Assembly: GCA_028287135.1 (NCBI GenBank)
Contig: JAQBQE010000036.1
Location: 21,243 to 85,242 of the forward strand
Source: Myxococcales bacterium
GTDB taxonomy: Bacteria; Myxococcota_A; Polyangia; Haliangiales; Haliangiaceae
DNA length: 64,000 bases
Direction: 5' to 3'
The translations under genes were made by a program, and so were the position numbers. Positions 11,198 to 20,041 of the stretch are shown here, one piece after another; the stretch's first letter is position 1, and every line of letters begins with the position of its first letter. Under the pieces are notes generated by a model, which saw only the letters and a list, made by a program, of their open reading frames with translations, was not told the DNA's origin and made no database searches.

Positions 11198-12978
11198 CCG
11201 AGGTACAGAACGAGTCGATCGGCGTGGCGCGTGATTCCCACGAAGTCCACGTCTGTTTGGAGATCCGCGGATGTCCGAACTGCCGCTGCCGAGACATCGG
11301 GTGCCAGACGTCGGACTACTGGCGCGACGAGCACGACCGACAAGTCGCGTGCTTCGACCTGGTGTGCCCTGGGTGCGGGAACGAGCGACGGATCGAATTT
11401 TTCCGGCACTCGGAGTACGACAGCACGAAGCCTGACGGTCATCTCGGCGGTCCTGAACCGTCGATGTTGATCGAGCCCCACGAGCTCGTGATCGAGCTGC
11501 TGTACGACTTCGCGGGGATTGCAGAGGCGCTAGCGGTCGTCCCGCCCCCGAAGGGATGGGGACACTTGCTCCAGGTGGCTGAGGAGTGTCTGAACGAGCT
11601 GCGGAAGTTCTTCCCCGAGGGCGCCGACGAGATTCCGCTCGAGTACTTCCGCACCGATGCCGCGAAGGCGGCGCGCGCCGCGCACCCGGAGTGGTTCCGG
11701 GTGTCGTATCTCGAGGAGCAGGAGCAGCGATTCAAGGAGCTGTGGGAGGCGGGGCAGCGTGAGGTCGCACGCCGCGACGCTGCGGGTGAGACGTCCCAGG
11801 AACCGCTTCCTCCACTTGTCGCCCCGCTCAGTCCAGCTTCGGTCACGCTTCACGCAGCCTGGCTCGCGGACAAGGAGGGCGGCCAGCGTCTCGAGGTCAA
11901 GGGCATCGACGCGACCGGCAAGCGGCTCTCGGCGATCGATCTGACGGGCGCGACGTTCGAGGACGTGACCCTGGATCGCGCGGACCTGTCCTATACGCAT
12001 CTGCATGGCGCGACGCTGACGGACGTCCGTGCGAGGGGCGCGGGGTTCGCGAGCACGATGCTTGCCGGAACGACGATGATGCGCTGCGACTTCACCGCTG
12101 CCGGCATGCCGATCGCGAAGCTCGGCGACGCCACGATCGAGGACTGCCTGTTCACGGGCGCGAACCTCGAGCGCACGACGTGGTACCGGTCGACGGTCTC
12201 GCGGACGTCGTTTGCGGATTGCGTGATGCACGACGTCGGAGTCGACAAGGCGGTGTTCACCGACTGTGATTTTCGGGGCGCGGACCTCGGTATCGTGAAG
12301 GAAGGTCTGCTCGGGACGACCATGGACGCCGAGTTCATTCGGTGCGATCTCCGCGACACGAACTGGCAAGGCCGCGAGCTGTTCCGCGTGCGGTTCATCG
12401 AGTGCAAGCTCGCCGGCACACGCGGGACCCCGCAGCCCGAGAAGACCGTGATCGAGCGACCGGATCTGTCACCGAAGGGCGATGGCAGCACCATTGGGAC
12501 CGATCGCGACGTGTTCGCATTGTGGAGGTTTGACCCGGACGCGCCACCGCCCGCGCCGCCGCCACCGACGCATCGCGAGCTCGTGTACGACCTGACCGAT
12601 GACGAGGGCGACTACCTCGAGGACTTCCTGAAGGTCAAAGGCTTCTCGGTGGTCAAGCGGATGTTCCGCCGCGGGACCGAGCTGCGGTTCGAGCTGCGGA
12701 CGTGGGAGCCGCTCTCCGAGCCGATCGCGCCGCTGATCGAGACGCAGCTCGCGAAGTATCGATACGTGCAGGACCGCCGGCGTGCCGAACCTGACCTGTA
12801 CGTGAATCCCGATGGGAGCACCAAGCACTACGCGCAGCTGGTCGCCGAGGATGCGATCGCGCGCTCGATCGATAGCGGGGAGACCGTCGACCAGCTGGTA
12901 GCGCGTCTCGTCGGCCTCGGCTTCACGCCTGAACAGGCGCAGGAGGCGATCATCGACCCGTCGAAGGCGCGGCGGTGA
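11194..12978 (+). CDS. Zinc-ribbon + pentapeptide-repeat protein, coupled to the giant ADA-like protein
   Basis: The 594-residue protein begins inside the stop of the preceding gene (ATGA overlap), so the two are translationally coupled. Residues about 27-65 hold a four-Cys zinc ribbon (CPNCRCRDIGC, then CPGC). Residues about 245-420 are degenerate pentapeptide repeats (for example LTGATFEDVTLDRADLSYTH). A Pro-rich spacer (PPPAPPPPT) precedes a folded C-terminal region. The last 32 residues (VDQLV, then TPEQAQEAIID) match the tail of the upstream protein. Pentapeptide proteins accompany many secretion effectors. It could be an immunity, adaptor or co-effector protein; the sequence does not decide. 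Confidence 0.75.
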   Translation: MTEVQNESIGVARDSHEVHVCLEIRGCPNCRCRDIGCQTSDYWRDEHDRQVACFDLVCPGCGNERRIEFFRHSEYDSTKPDGHLGGPEPSMLIEPHELVIELLYDFAGIAEALAVVPPPKGWGHLLQVAEECLNELRKFFPEGADEIPLEYFRTDAAKAARAAHPEWFRVSYLEEQEQRFKELWEAGQREVARRDAAGETSQEPLPPLVAPLSPASVTLHAAWLADKEGGQRLEVKGIDATGKRLSAIDLTGATFEDVTLDRADLSYTHLHGATLTDVRARGAGFASTMLAGTTMMRCDFTAAGMPIAKLGDATIEDCLFTGANLERTTWYRSTVSRTSFADCVMHDVGVDKAVFTDCDFRGADLGIVKEGLLGTTMDAEFIRCDLRDTNWQGRELFRVRFIECKLAGTRGTPQPEKTVIERPDLSPKGDGSTIGTDRDVFALWRFDPDAPPPAPPPPTHRELVYDLTDDEGDYLEDFLKVKGFSVVKRMFRRGTELRFELRTWEPLSEPIAPLIETQLAKYRYVQDRRRAEPDLYVNPDGSTKHYAQLVAEDAIARSIDSGETVDQLVARLVGLGFTPEQAQEAIIDPSKARR

Positions 12979-12984
12979 GAGTGG

Positions 12985-13413
12985 CTACGGCGTGAGCTTG
13001 CGCGCGAGCACGATCGCCCGCGATGGTCGCTGATACGGATCGGCCATCTCGAGCACGAGCTCCCATCCGAGCGCCTGACCGGTGCGCGCTGCATCGGCGG
13101 CGGGGCCTGCGTGATGACGGTTGAGCCCGAGCTCGACGCGCTCACCGTCGCGTTCGACGATCAAGTTGGCTGCCGACAGATTCTGGCCATCGGTCATGTG
13201 CGCGTACACCACGTGGTTGATGTCGATCGTCGTGCCGTCCGGCAAGCTCGCCGGCGTGCCCTCGGTGATCTCGAGCTTGATCTGAGATGCCGCGATGCTC
13301 GACGACCGCTTCACGTTGGACCCGGCGGGCTCTCGTGGCGGCGGCGGCTCCGCGGGGGACGAGCCACTCCAGCAACCGCCGATCAGGATCACCGCGAGCA
13401 ACACGCGCTTCAT
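12985..13413 (-). CDS. Small predicted lipoprotein
   Basis: The 142-residue protein starts MKRVLLAVILIGGCWSGS, a signal peptide with lipobox LIGGC, followed by a Pro/Ser/Glu-rich linker. The mature part (KLEITEGTPASLPDGTTIDI and later strands) looks beta-rich. I use the ATG at 13413 because the signal peptide starts there; the frame extends 38 codons upstream without homology. It converges on the pentapeptide gene with only 6 bp between the ends. No function was recognised. Confidence 0.75.
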   Translation of the reverse strand: MKRVLLAVILIGGCWSGSSPAEPPPPREPAGSNVKRSSSIAASQIKLEITEGTPASLPDGTTIDINHVVYAHMTDGQNLSAANLIVERDGERVELGLNRHHAGPAADAARTGQALGWELVLEMADPYQRPSRAIVLARKLTP

Positions 13414-13622
13414 CCACTCACAGTAGCAGGCCGTCGCAGCGCGATCGCGCACGGAGCGATGCGCGGTGCACGAACTGCGCACGGTGCTGGGCAGGATGCG
13501 CAGCGCGTTGCATCTCGTCGAGATCATGCGGTCCGGCGTCCGGACGTTTGATGTGTGCCGCGTTCACTTCACGCTTGTTTCGTCGACGAGCGAATCAGTA
13601 CGGTGCGCGCGAGGGAAATGAC

Positions 13623-15482
13623 ATGACGCGAACGTTTCGACAGGTCGTACTGGGTGCGGTCGTGATCGCTGCTGTGGGTTGCGGGCCCGGAGCGCGAAGC
13701 GGTGGAGGTGACGACGTTGGCGGTGGCGACGACGGTCCGGGGACGTGCCCGGTGTGCAGCGACGACAAGTCTGCCGTCGTCGACTGCGACGGCAACGCGG
13801 TCGCGTGTCCGCTCGATCAGCAGTGCAACGCCGGCATGTGCATGAACGCGTGCGAGGCCGCCGAGAAGAATCACTCGTCGGTCGGTTGTGACTACTACGC
13901 GGTCGACATGGATGCCGCGCAGGGCCCGCCGATGGATGCGTGCTTCACGGTGTTCGTCGCGAACACGTCGCCCGCGCAGGTCCACATCGATGTCGAGTGG
14001 AACGGCCTGGCCCTCAACCTCGCGCAGTTCGCGAAGCTCCCCGTCGGCGCGGGGCAGAACATCACGTATGCGCCCTTCGATCCGGTCGCGGGGCTCGCGC
14101 CGGGCAAGGTCGCGATCCTGTTCCTCGCGTACGCGCCGGGTGGCGGCGGTCCGCTGATGCCGAACGTCAACTGTCCCGTACCCGCCGCGATCGGCACCGA
14201 CGCACAGATCAGCGGCAACGGCTTTGGCAAGGCGTTCCACATCACGACCGATCTTCCGGTCGTCGCGTATCAGATGCTGCCGTTCGGTGGCGGGCGTGCT
14301 GCGGCGACCGGCGCATCGCTGCTGCTGCCGACCAGTGCGTGGGGCACGCAGTACGTTGCCGTCAGTGCCTACGATCCGCCGGCGGGCAGCCAGCCGCCGA
14401 TCCAGGTCGCGCAGGGCCCGTCGTACAACATCGTCGCCAAGGAGGACGGCACCAACGTCACGATCCGGCCGAACCAGGCGATCATCGGCGGTGGCGGCCT
14501 GATGTCGGGCACCGCGAACGCGCCGTACTCGGTCACCCTCGACAAGGGTCAGTACGCGCAGATCACGCAGCTCAACGGTCTGTCGGGGAGCCCGGTCACC
14601 TCCGACAAGCCGATCGGCATGTTCGGTGGGCACCAGATCATGTCGATCGATCGCTGCTGCGGTGATCACGGCGAGCAGATGCTCGCGCCCGTGCGCGCGC
14701 TCGGCTACGAGTACGTCGCGGCGCCGCACGCCGATCGTCGCGCGCCCGGCGAGGCGCGGATCTACCGGCTGTTCGGCGCGGTCAACGAGACCCACCTCGT
14801 GTACGACCCGCCGGGCATCGGGCCGCCGGTCCTCAACGCCGGCGCGTTCCACGAGATCCGCAGCGCGACGCCGTTCACCGTGCGCAGCCAGGGCTCGACG
14901 CATCCGTTTTCGATGTTCACGTACATGAGCGGCGCCGGCGATCAGGGCGAGGGCGGGCAGGGCGATGCCGACTTCGTGCGGCTCGTACCGCCCGAGCAGT
15001 TCCTCAAGCACTACGTGTTCTTCACCGACCCGACCTATCCGTTCACCACGCTGACCGTCGTGCGCAAGGCGAACAACGGCGCGTTCGAGGACGTCACGCT
15101 CGACTGCATGGGTGGCCCGATCACCGGCTGGACCCCGGTCGGCACCGACGGCCAGTACGAGATCACGTTCGTGAAGACCGTCGATCACTTCACCGGCATG
15201 AACGGCTGCAACAACGGCGTCCAGGTCATGAACAGCCAGGGCGGCTTCGGCGTCTGGGTCTGGGGCTGGGGCAGCGAGGACACCTCGACCGGCTGGGTCA
15301 GCTACGGCTATCCCGCGGGCGAAGGCGTGCTGCCGATCAACGACGTCGTGATCTTCAAGGAGGAGCCGCTGCCGCCCCCGGCGATCTTCACGCCGGCCGA
15401 CGAGGTCGGTGACGTCTGGATCGACGAGCTCTCGCCGCGCGCGACCTGGTGGACGAACGCGCCGGATCTGCTCCGCGACTAG
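13623..15482 (+). CDS. IgGFc-binding-protein-like lipoprotein
   Basis: The 619-residue protein has an N-terminal lipoprotein signal (VVLGAVVIAAVGCGPG) and a Gly/Asp-rich linker. A Cys-rich segment follows (CPVCSDDKSAVVDCDG, CPLDQQC). The body resembles the IgGFc-binding N-terminal family: YAVDMDAA, GKAFHITTDLPVVAYQMLP, TGASLLLPTSAWGTQYVAVS, and DDSVRL-like FVRLVPPEQFLKHYVFFTDP. This family is common in myxobacterial outer-membrane lipoproteins; binding of IgG is not implied here. GAGGGA upstream of the ATG can serve as ribosome-binding site. A TTGTTT...TACGGT pair with 18-bp spacing precedes it. Confidence 0.82.
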   Translation: MTRTFRQVVLGAVVIAAVGCGPGARSGGGDDVGGGDDGPGTCPVCSDDKSAVVDCDGNAVACPLDQQCNAGMCMNACEAAEKNHSSVGCDYYAVDMDAAQGPPMDACFTVFVANTSPAQVHIDVEWNGLALNLAQFAKLPVGAGQNITYAPFDPVAGLAPGKVAILFLAYAPGGGGPLMPNVNCPVPAAIGTDAQISGNGFGKAFHITTDLPVVAYQMLPFGGGRAAATGASLLLPTSAWGTQYVAVSAYDPPAGSQPPIQVAQGPSYNIVAKEDGTNVTIRPNQAIIGGGGLMSGTANAPYSVTLDKGQYAQITQLNGLSGSPVTSDKPIGMFGGHQIMSIDRCCGDHGEQMLAPVRALGYEYVAAPHADRRAPGEARIYRLFGAVNETHLVYDPPGIGPPVLNAGAFHEIRSATPFTVRSQGSTHPFSMFTYMSGAGDQGEGGQGDADFVRLVPPEQFLKHYVFFTDPTYPFTTLTVVRKANNGAFEDVTLDCMGGPITGWTPVGTDGQYEITFVKTVDHFTGMNGCNNGVQVMNSQGGFGVWVWGWGSEDTSTGWVSYGYPAGEGVLPINDVVIFKEEPLPPPAIFTPADEVGDVWIDELSPRATWWTNAPDLLRD

Positions 15483-15553
15483 CCGGACACGCCAACCGTG
15501 TGATCGCAGCAGCTTCGGAGTAGGGGGCAGGCGCACGTTCCGCAAGTTCGGAC

Positions 15554-17407
15554 ATGGCAGTGCACGTAGTGTCGGACCCGCCGCTTGTGACTGCCGCGGG
15601 CGCAGGCGACGCTGGGGCCATGGACGACGACGACACGTCTCGGGCATCGGTGCGGTGGATGACGCCGCCCGAACGCGTGAGCACGGTGGGGATCGAGGAG
15701 ATCGTGGTGCCGGGGCAGCGCTACCAGCTGGGCGACATGCTCGGGCGCGGCGGGATGGGCGAAGTGTTCGACGCCGAGGACAAGCAGATCGGTCGCGGCG
15801 TGGCGATCAAGCGGCTGCGGTCCGAGGCGCCGAGCGAGAAGCAGATCGCGCGGTTCATGCGCGAGGCCCGGATCCAGGGGCGGCTCGAGCACCCGGCGAT
15901 CGTGCCGGTCCACGAGCTCGGTCGCGATGCCGATGGCCGGCCGTACTTCGCGATGAAGAAGCTGGCGGGCACCACGCTGGCGGACATCCTCAAGCTCGGC
16001 GACGGTCGCGATGCGAAGTATCCCCGCCAGCGCCTGCTCCGTGCGCTCGCGGACGTCTGCCTGGCCGTCGAGCTCGCGCACACCCGCGGGTTCGTTCATC
16101 GCGATCTCAAGCCCGACAACATCATGCTCGGCGACTTCGGCGAGACCTACGTGCTCGACTGGGGTGTCGCCAAGGTCAACGGCGAGGATGACACCACCGA
16201 TGCGTCGAGCGTCGACGAGGGCGCATCGACGCTGGTGACCGCGGCGGGCGCACTGGTCGGCACGCCGGGCTACATGGCACCCGAGCAGGTCCACGGTGTG
16301 CGCGACATCGACGGGCGCGCCGACGTCTACGCGCTCGGCAGCGTGCTGTTCGAGATCCTGGCCGGCGAGCGGCTGCACGCGACCGGCAAGTCCGCGGCCA
16401 TGTCGACCACGGTCGCCGGCATCCCGAGCCGACCGTCGCTGCGCCGCCCCGACGCCGAGATCCCACCGGAGCTCGACGAGCTGACGGCCGCCGCGCTCCA
16501 CGTCGATCGCGAGGCACGGATCGCGACCGCACGTGCGCTCGGCGAGCGGATCCAGAAGTACCTCGACGGCGATCGCGATCTCGCGCTCCGTCGATCGCTC
16601 GCCAAGGAGCACCTCGACCACGCGACCGTCGCGTTCGCGGGCGGCGATCGGAGCAGGGCGATGCGCGAGGCGGGCAGGGCGCTCGCCCTCGATCCCACGC
16701 TGCATGCCGCCGGCGAGCTGATCACGCGGATGATGCTCGAGCCTCCGAAGATCCTGCCGCCCGAGGTCAAGAAGGCGTTCGATCACGAGAGTGCGGACGT
16801 CGTGCGACGGACCACCACCGTGGGTGCGATCGCGAGCGCGACGTACCTGGGGTTCGTGCCGTTGCTCGCGATCGTCGGCAACGCGACTGCGCTCCAGCTC
16901 GCGATCATCACGTTCGCCGCCGGCGCCTCGGTCGTGATGCTGCTGTGGATGCGCCGGCCCGGCACCAAGTTCATCACGCCCGCCCTGATCGCTGCGCAGC
17001 TCCTGCTGCTCGTCCTGATCACGCGGCTGTTCTCGCCGTTCTTCCTCGGCCCCGGCCTCGCGGCCGTCACCGCGATCGGCTTCATGACCGGACCGCAATA
17101 TGCGAAGCGGCAGGCGAGCTGGGTGTTTGTGGTCACCGCGCTTTCCGTGATCGGTCCCTGGCTCCTCGAGCAGGCCGGCCTCGTCGCCTCGACGATCACC
17201 GTGTTCTCCGGTGGCCTGACCGTCCACAGCTCGCTGGTCCAGTCCGAGAGCTCGTTCTACATCGTGATGATCGCGTACACGCTGACCCTGATCTTCTCGG
17301 GCGTCCTGCTGACCCGGGGCCTGCGACTCGCCGAGCGCCACGCGCGCCAGCACATGCACCTGCAGGCCTGGCAGCTCAGCCAGCTCGTCGCGCGCCAGGC
17401 GGACTAG
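15554..17407 (+). CDS. Hanks-type Ser/Thr protein kinase with C-terminal multi-pass membrane domain
   Basis: The 617-residue protein has a kinase domain at about residues 58-340. It shows the Gly-rich loop GRGGMGEVF, the catalytic Lys in VAIKRL, HRDLKPDN and the APEQ activation-segment end. The usual DFG metal-binding motif reads DWG (LDWGVAK), a variant found in some active bacterial kinases. Residues about 420-590 contain about six hydrophobic segments, anchoring the protein in the inner membrane. An alternative start at 15620 (MDDDDTS) is possible. The TAG stop abuts a tandem repeat. Confidence 0.9.
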   Translation: MAVHVVSDPPLVTAAGAGDAGAMDDDDTSRASVRWMTPPERVSTVGIEEIVVPGQRYQLGDMLGRGGMGEVFDAEDKQIGRGVAIKRLRSEAPSEKQIARFMREARIQGRLEHPAIVPVHELGRDADGRPYFAMKKLAGTTLADILKLGDGRDAKYPRQRLLRALADVCLAVELAHTRGFVHRDLKPDNIMLGDFGETYVLDWGVAKVNGEDDTTDASSVDEGASTLVTAAGALVGTPGYMAPEQVHGVRDIDGRADVYALGSVLFEILAGERLHATGKSAAMSTTVAGIPSRPSLRRPDAEIPPELDELTAAALHVDREARIATARALGERIQKYLDGDRDLALRRSLAKEHLDHATVAFAGGDRSRAMREAGRALALDPTLHAAGELITRMMLEPPKILPPEVKKAFDHESADVVRRTTTVGAIASATYLGFVPLLAIVGNATALQLAIITFAAGASVVMLLWMRRPGTKFITPALIAAQLLLLVLITRLFSPFFLGPGLAAVTAIGFMTGPQYAKRQASWVFVVTALSVIGPWLLEQAGLVASTITVFSGGLTVHSSLVQSESSFYIVMIAYTLTLIFSGVLLTRGLRLAERHARQHMHLQAWQLSQLVARQAD

Positions 17408-17705
17408 GAGCGAGGGACGCTTTCCACGTTCTCAACTCTCGATCCGCAAGACGGCGAGATCACGGACGAGGCCGGGGACGGTCTCCACTTTTTCCGCGGT
17501 TCGCTGTGGCGACGCTCGACGTTGGAGTCGCTCCCACATGCGGCCTGTAGTTCGGGGAGCGAGGGACGCTTTCCACGTTCTCAACTCTCGATCCGCAAGA
17601 CGGCGAGATCACGGACGAGGCCGGGGACGGTCTCCACTTTCTCCGCGGTTCGCTGTGGCGACGCTCGACGTTGGAGTCGCTCCCTCGTGCGGCATGTAGT
17701 TCGGG
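17408..17705 (+). repeat. Two tandem 149-bp direct repeats
   Basis: Units 17408-17556 and 17557-17705 are near-identical over 149 bp. Each begins gagcgagggacgctttccac right after a gene end and finishes gtagttcggg. Differences are few, such as tttttccg against tttctccg and cccacatgcggcc against ccctcgtgcggca. The units lie between convergent kinase and MocA-like genes and encode no convincing protein. Confidence 0.9.
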
Positions 17706-17760
17706 GCGTCCGCGCAACCTGGGCCTCCCTGGTTCCGCGAGACCCTCGTTGCTCTCGAGA

Positions 17761-17837
17761 CAGTGGAGACCGTCCCTTTCTCACTCAATCGTTGCGCGGG
17801 GTTGGCGCGCGAGAGTTGAGAGAGTGGAAAGCGTCCC
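17761..17837 (-). repeat. Inverted partial copies of the 149-bp repeat
   Basis: AGTGGAGACCGTCCC (17762-17776) is the reverse complement of the internal gggacggtctccact of the direct repeat. The segment 17811-17837 is the reverse complement of the repeat head (gggacgctttccac, then ctctcaactctc) with small changes. It ends at the stop codon of the minus-strand gene, mirroring how the first unit abuts the kinase stop. The whole 430-bp interval could fold as a large cruciform or RNA hairpin. Confidence 0.75.
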
Positions 17838-18397
17838 TAGGCGGCTTCGCGGTTGCTCGGGGCGTCGACGGTGGTGACGAGCGCCGAGGTGCTGACGACG
17901 GTGTTCGGGGTGGCTTCGCCGGTGAGGGCGGCGAGGCGCGCGAAGTGGGCGCGATGGAAGATCGCGGGGAGGCCGGGGGAGCTGGCGTGGTAGCTCGCGA
18001 GACCGCCGGCCGAGACGCTGAGGGTGCGGGACGCTGCGATCTCGTGGGAGTCGGCGAACGCGGCGAGGAGGTTCTCGACGTGCGCGGTGGTGAGCAGCGG
18101 ATCGCCGGTGAGCAGCGGCTCGTCGCAGCTGGTGAGCAGGAGGCCGTCGCAGCCGGTGCGCAGGGCCCAGGCGACGGCGCAGCGGATGGCGGAAGAGGGG
18201 CCGTCGGCCCAGAGGACGTTGGTGACGATCGCAACCGGCAGGCCGGTCATCGCGGGTGCGATCGAGCCGGCATTGGCGCCGAGCACGACCGCGACGCGTT
18301 CGCACGAGGCCGCGCAGATCTGCGTGGCGAGGGCGCGGAGCTGTGGCGGCGTCGATGTTCCGGTGGCGAGGAGCGCGGCAACGACGCGCGGCCTCAC
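17837..18397 (-). CDS. MocA/MobA-like nucleotidyltransferase (degenerate N terminus)
   Basis: The 186-residue protein starts at GTG, overlapping the XdhC stop by 4 bp. It resembles molybdenum-cofactor cytidylyltransferase (MocA): GANAGSIAPAMTGLPV, WADGPSSAIRCAVAWA, LLLTSCDEPLLTGDPL and PAIFHRAHFARLAALTG. The usual N-terminal nucleotide-binding signature (LAAGxSxRMGxxK) is replaced by LLATGTSTPPQLRALA, so the triphosphate loop and its Arg/Lys are not recognisable. Family members attach CMP to molybdopterin for xanthine-dehydrogenase-type enzymes. This one may be catalytically altered. Confidence 0.75.
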   Translation of the reverse strand: MRPRVVAALLATGTSTPPQLRALATQICAASCERVAVVLGANAGSIAPAMTGLPVAIVTNVLWADGPSSAIRCAVAWALRTGCDGLLLTSCDEPLLTGDPLLTTAHVENLLAAFADSHEIAASRTLSVSAGGLASYHASSPGLPAIFHRAHFARLAALTGEATPNTVVSTSALVTTVDAPSNREAA

Positions 18398-19536
18398 AGG
18401 GCAGCCACCGCCGCGAAGATCGCCGAGGGGCGGCTCGCCACCGGACGCTCGTGATGCGGCGTGATCTGCTCGCGCATCCGCGGGGTGGCGATCGCGGCCT
18501 GTCCCTGCGCGATCATCGCGAGTGCGAGCTCCTGCGGGGTCTCGCCCTGATCGACCGCGTGGATCCGGGCGTCGTCGTCGAGATGCAGGTCCGTCAGCAT
18601 CTTGAGCGCGCGGGTCTTGGGCCCGAGCACCGCGATGTGGCGGACGCTGGTGCCGAGCAGCATGCCGAGATGGCCACGCTCGAGCGCGATGTCGTGACCG
18701 ATGACGACCGCGAGCGCGCGATCCGCCTCGTTGATCCGCGCGGCGATCTCGGCCGGCGAGCCGACGAGGATCTCGTCCGCGGTGGCGAACCGGTCGCGCA
18801 GCGAGAACCGGGGCTCGGTCGCGCAGATCACGACCTCCCAGCCGACCTGGTGCGCGAGCTGCGCGACCGGGACCGCATCGTGGCCGGCGCCGAACACGAA
18901 CAGCCGCGGCGGCGGAGCGATCGACTCGATCAGCACGTCGATCGATCCCTGCGGCGTGGCATAGGTCCGGTTCGCCGAGACGCCGGTCTCGAGCACGATC
19001 CGGAGGTCGGCTTCCATCGAGCCCTGCACCGTCGGATCGATCGCCCCGGACTCGATTTCCAGCTCGCCGCCTGCGATCAGGCCGAGCCGCGCACCGACGC
19101 GAACGCCTGCATGCTCGGAGCGGAACACCGTGATCACGGCGCCGCGCTTCTGCGTCTTGTAGCAACGCGCCGCGAGCTCGAGCGCATCGATCCGGCCGGC
19201 CATCCCGGCACGCTCGAGCAGCACCTCGACGGCGCCGTCGCAGCCAAGACCGAACGCCGAGCGCAGGTCCTCGTCGACCGTGGACGTCGGATCCGCGGCG
19301 TCGTAGCGCACGATCACCGGCGCTTCCTTGGTCCGCGTCCAGCCGGTGTTCGAGATGTCACCCTCGAGCACACCGCCGGTCACCGTGCCGGCGACCCAGC
19401 GAAACCGGGTCAGCAACATGCGCGCGCCCGGGCGCCGGTACGCGCCGCCCTGGGTCGAGACGACGGTGGCAACCAGGTACGGCTCGCCATGACGACGCAA
19501 CCGCGCAGCCGCCTCGATGATCGATCGCTCGGTCAT
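18394..19536 (-). CDS. XdhC/CoxI-family molybdoenzyme maturation factor
   Basis: The 380-residue protein contains the XdhC N-terminal region (LVATVVSTQGGAYRRPGARM, then TGGVLEGDI and GLGCDGAVEVLLE) and the C-terminal Rossmann XdhC domain (LFVFGAGHDAVPVAQLA, VVIGHDIALERGHL). Such proteins bind molybdenum cofactor, help sulfurate it and insert it into xanthine dehydrogenase or CO dehydrogenase-type enzymes. The MTERS start is chosen because it overlaps the upstream stop by 4 bp. The operon order is hypothetical gene, xdhC-like, mocA-like. No molybdoenzyme is in the window. Confidence 0.9.
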   Translation of the reverse strand: MTERSIIEAAARLRRHGEPYLVATVVSTQGGAYRRPGARMLLTRFRWVAGTVTGGVLEGDISNTGWTRTKEAPVIVRYDAADPTSTVDEDLRSAFGLGCDGAVEVLLERAGMAGRIDALELAARCYKTQKRGAVITVFRSEHAGVRVGARLGLIAGGELEIESGAIDPTVQGSMEADLRIVLETGVSANRTYATPQGSIDVLIESIAPPPRLFVFGAGHDAVPVAQLAHQVGWEVVICATEPRFSLRDRFATADEILVGSPAEIAARINEADRALAVVIGHDIALERGHLGMLLGTSVRHIAVLGPKTRALKMLTDLHLDDDARIHAVDQGETPQELALAMIAQGQAAIATPRMREQITPHHERPVASRPSAIFAAVAAL

Positions 19537-20012
19537 ACACGACTCCTGTAGGACGTGACGGAAGAGGTCTCGGGACGCCACGACACCGACGGCGTCGCAG
19601 CGATGTTGGAATTTGCGCTCGCCGCAGACGCGACCACCAGCCGCCGCCGGATCAGCAGCTCGGCCGCGGCATCGAGTGCCTCGGCCAGGTTCTGCGCGGT
19701 GTGACCGACGCGAACCGCCGCGCCGCCGCAGATCACGAACACGGCATCGCCGCCGCTGCGCGCCGCGTACAGCGTGGCGGCGGTGGCGATGTCGCCCGCG
19801 AGCCGGTCGGTGTACGCGCCGAAGTCTTCATCATCCGCACGAAACGACCACACACCACGCTCGCCGAGGACGATCAGCTCGGTGCCGAGGCTGCGAACGC
19901 GCTCGCGAATCGCCTGCATACACTTCGCGTCGAGCGAATCGACCGACCAGCTACGTGCAAAGCAGAGGACGCGAGCGTCGTCTGCCGAGAACAGAACAGG
20001 GGAGGTCATCAT
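19533..20012 (-). CDS. Conserved hypothetical protein heading the xdhC operon
   Basis: The 159-residue protein precedes xdhC with a 4-bp overlap, so it is probably cotranslated. It has alternating strand/helix pattern (ARVLCFARSW, GTELIVLGERGVWSFR, AVFVICGGAAVRVGHTAQNL), which suggests a thioredoxin-like fold, but no CxxC motif is present. The last 30 residues are low-complexity Ser/Ala-rich. Function was not recognised; its position suggests a role with molybdoenzyme maturation. Confidence 0.65.
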   Translation of the reverse strand: MMTSPVLFSADDARVLCFARSWSVDSLDAKCMQAIRERVRSLGTELIVLGERGVWSFRADDEDFGAYTDRLAGDIATAATLYAARSGGDAVFVICGGAAVRVGHTAQNLAEALDAAAELLIRRRLVVASAASANSNIAATPSVSWRPETSSVTSYRSRV

Positions 20013-20041
20013 GGGCGTTCCGCGGGGATGACGAGCTGGGG

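Noticed and set aside
13569..15647. 692-codon open frame on the minus strand opposite the IgGFc-binding-like gene
   Set aside because: It is Arg/Asp/His-rich and has no motif. The opposite strand carries a signal peptide and family motifs. It is a GC-rich antisense shadow.
17408..17705. Possible CRISPR array
   Set aside because: The units are two 149-bp tandem copies without spacers, and no cas gene is present.
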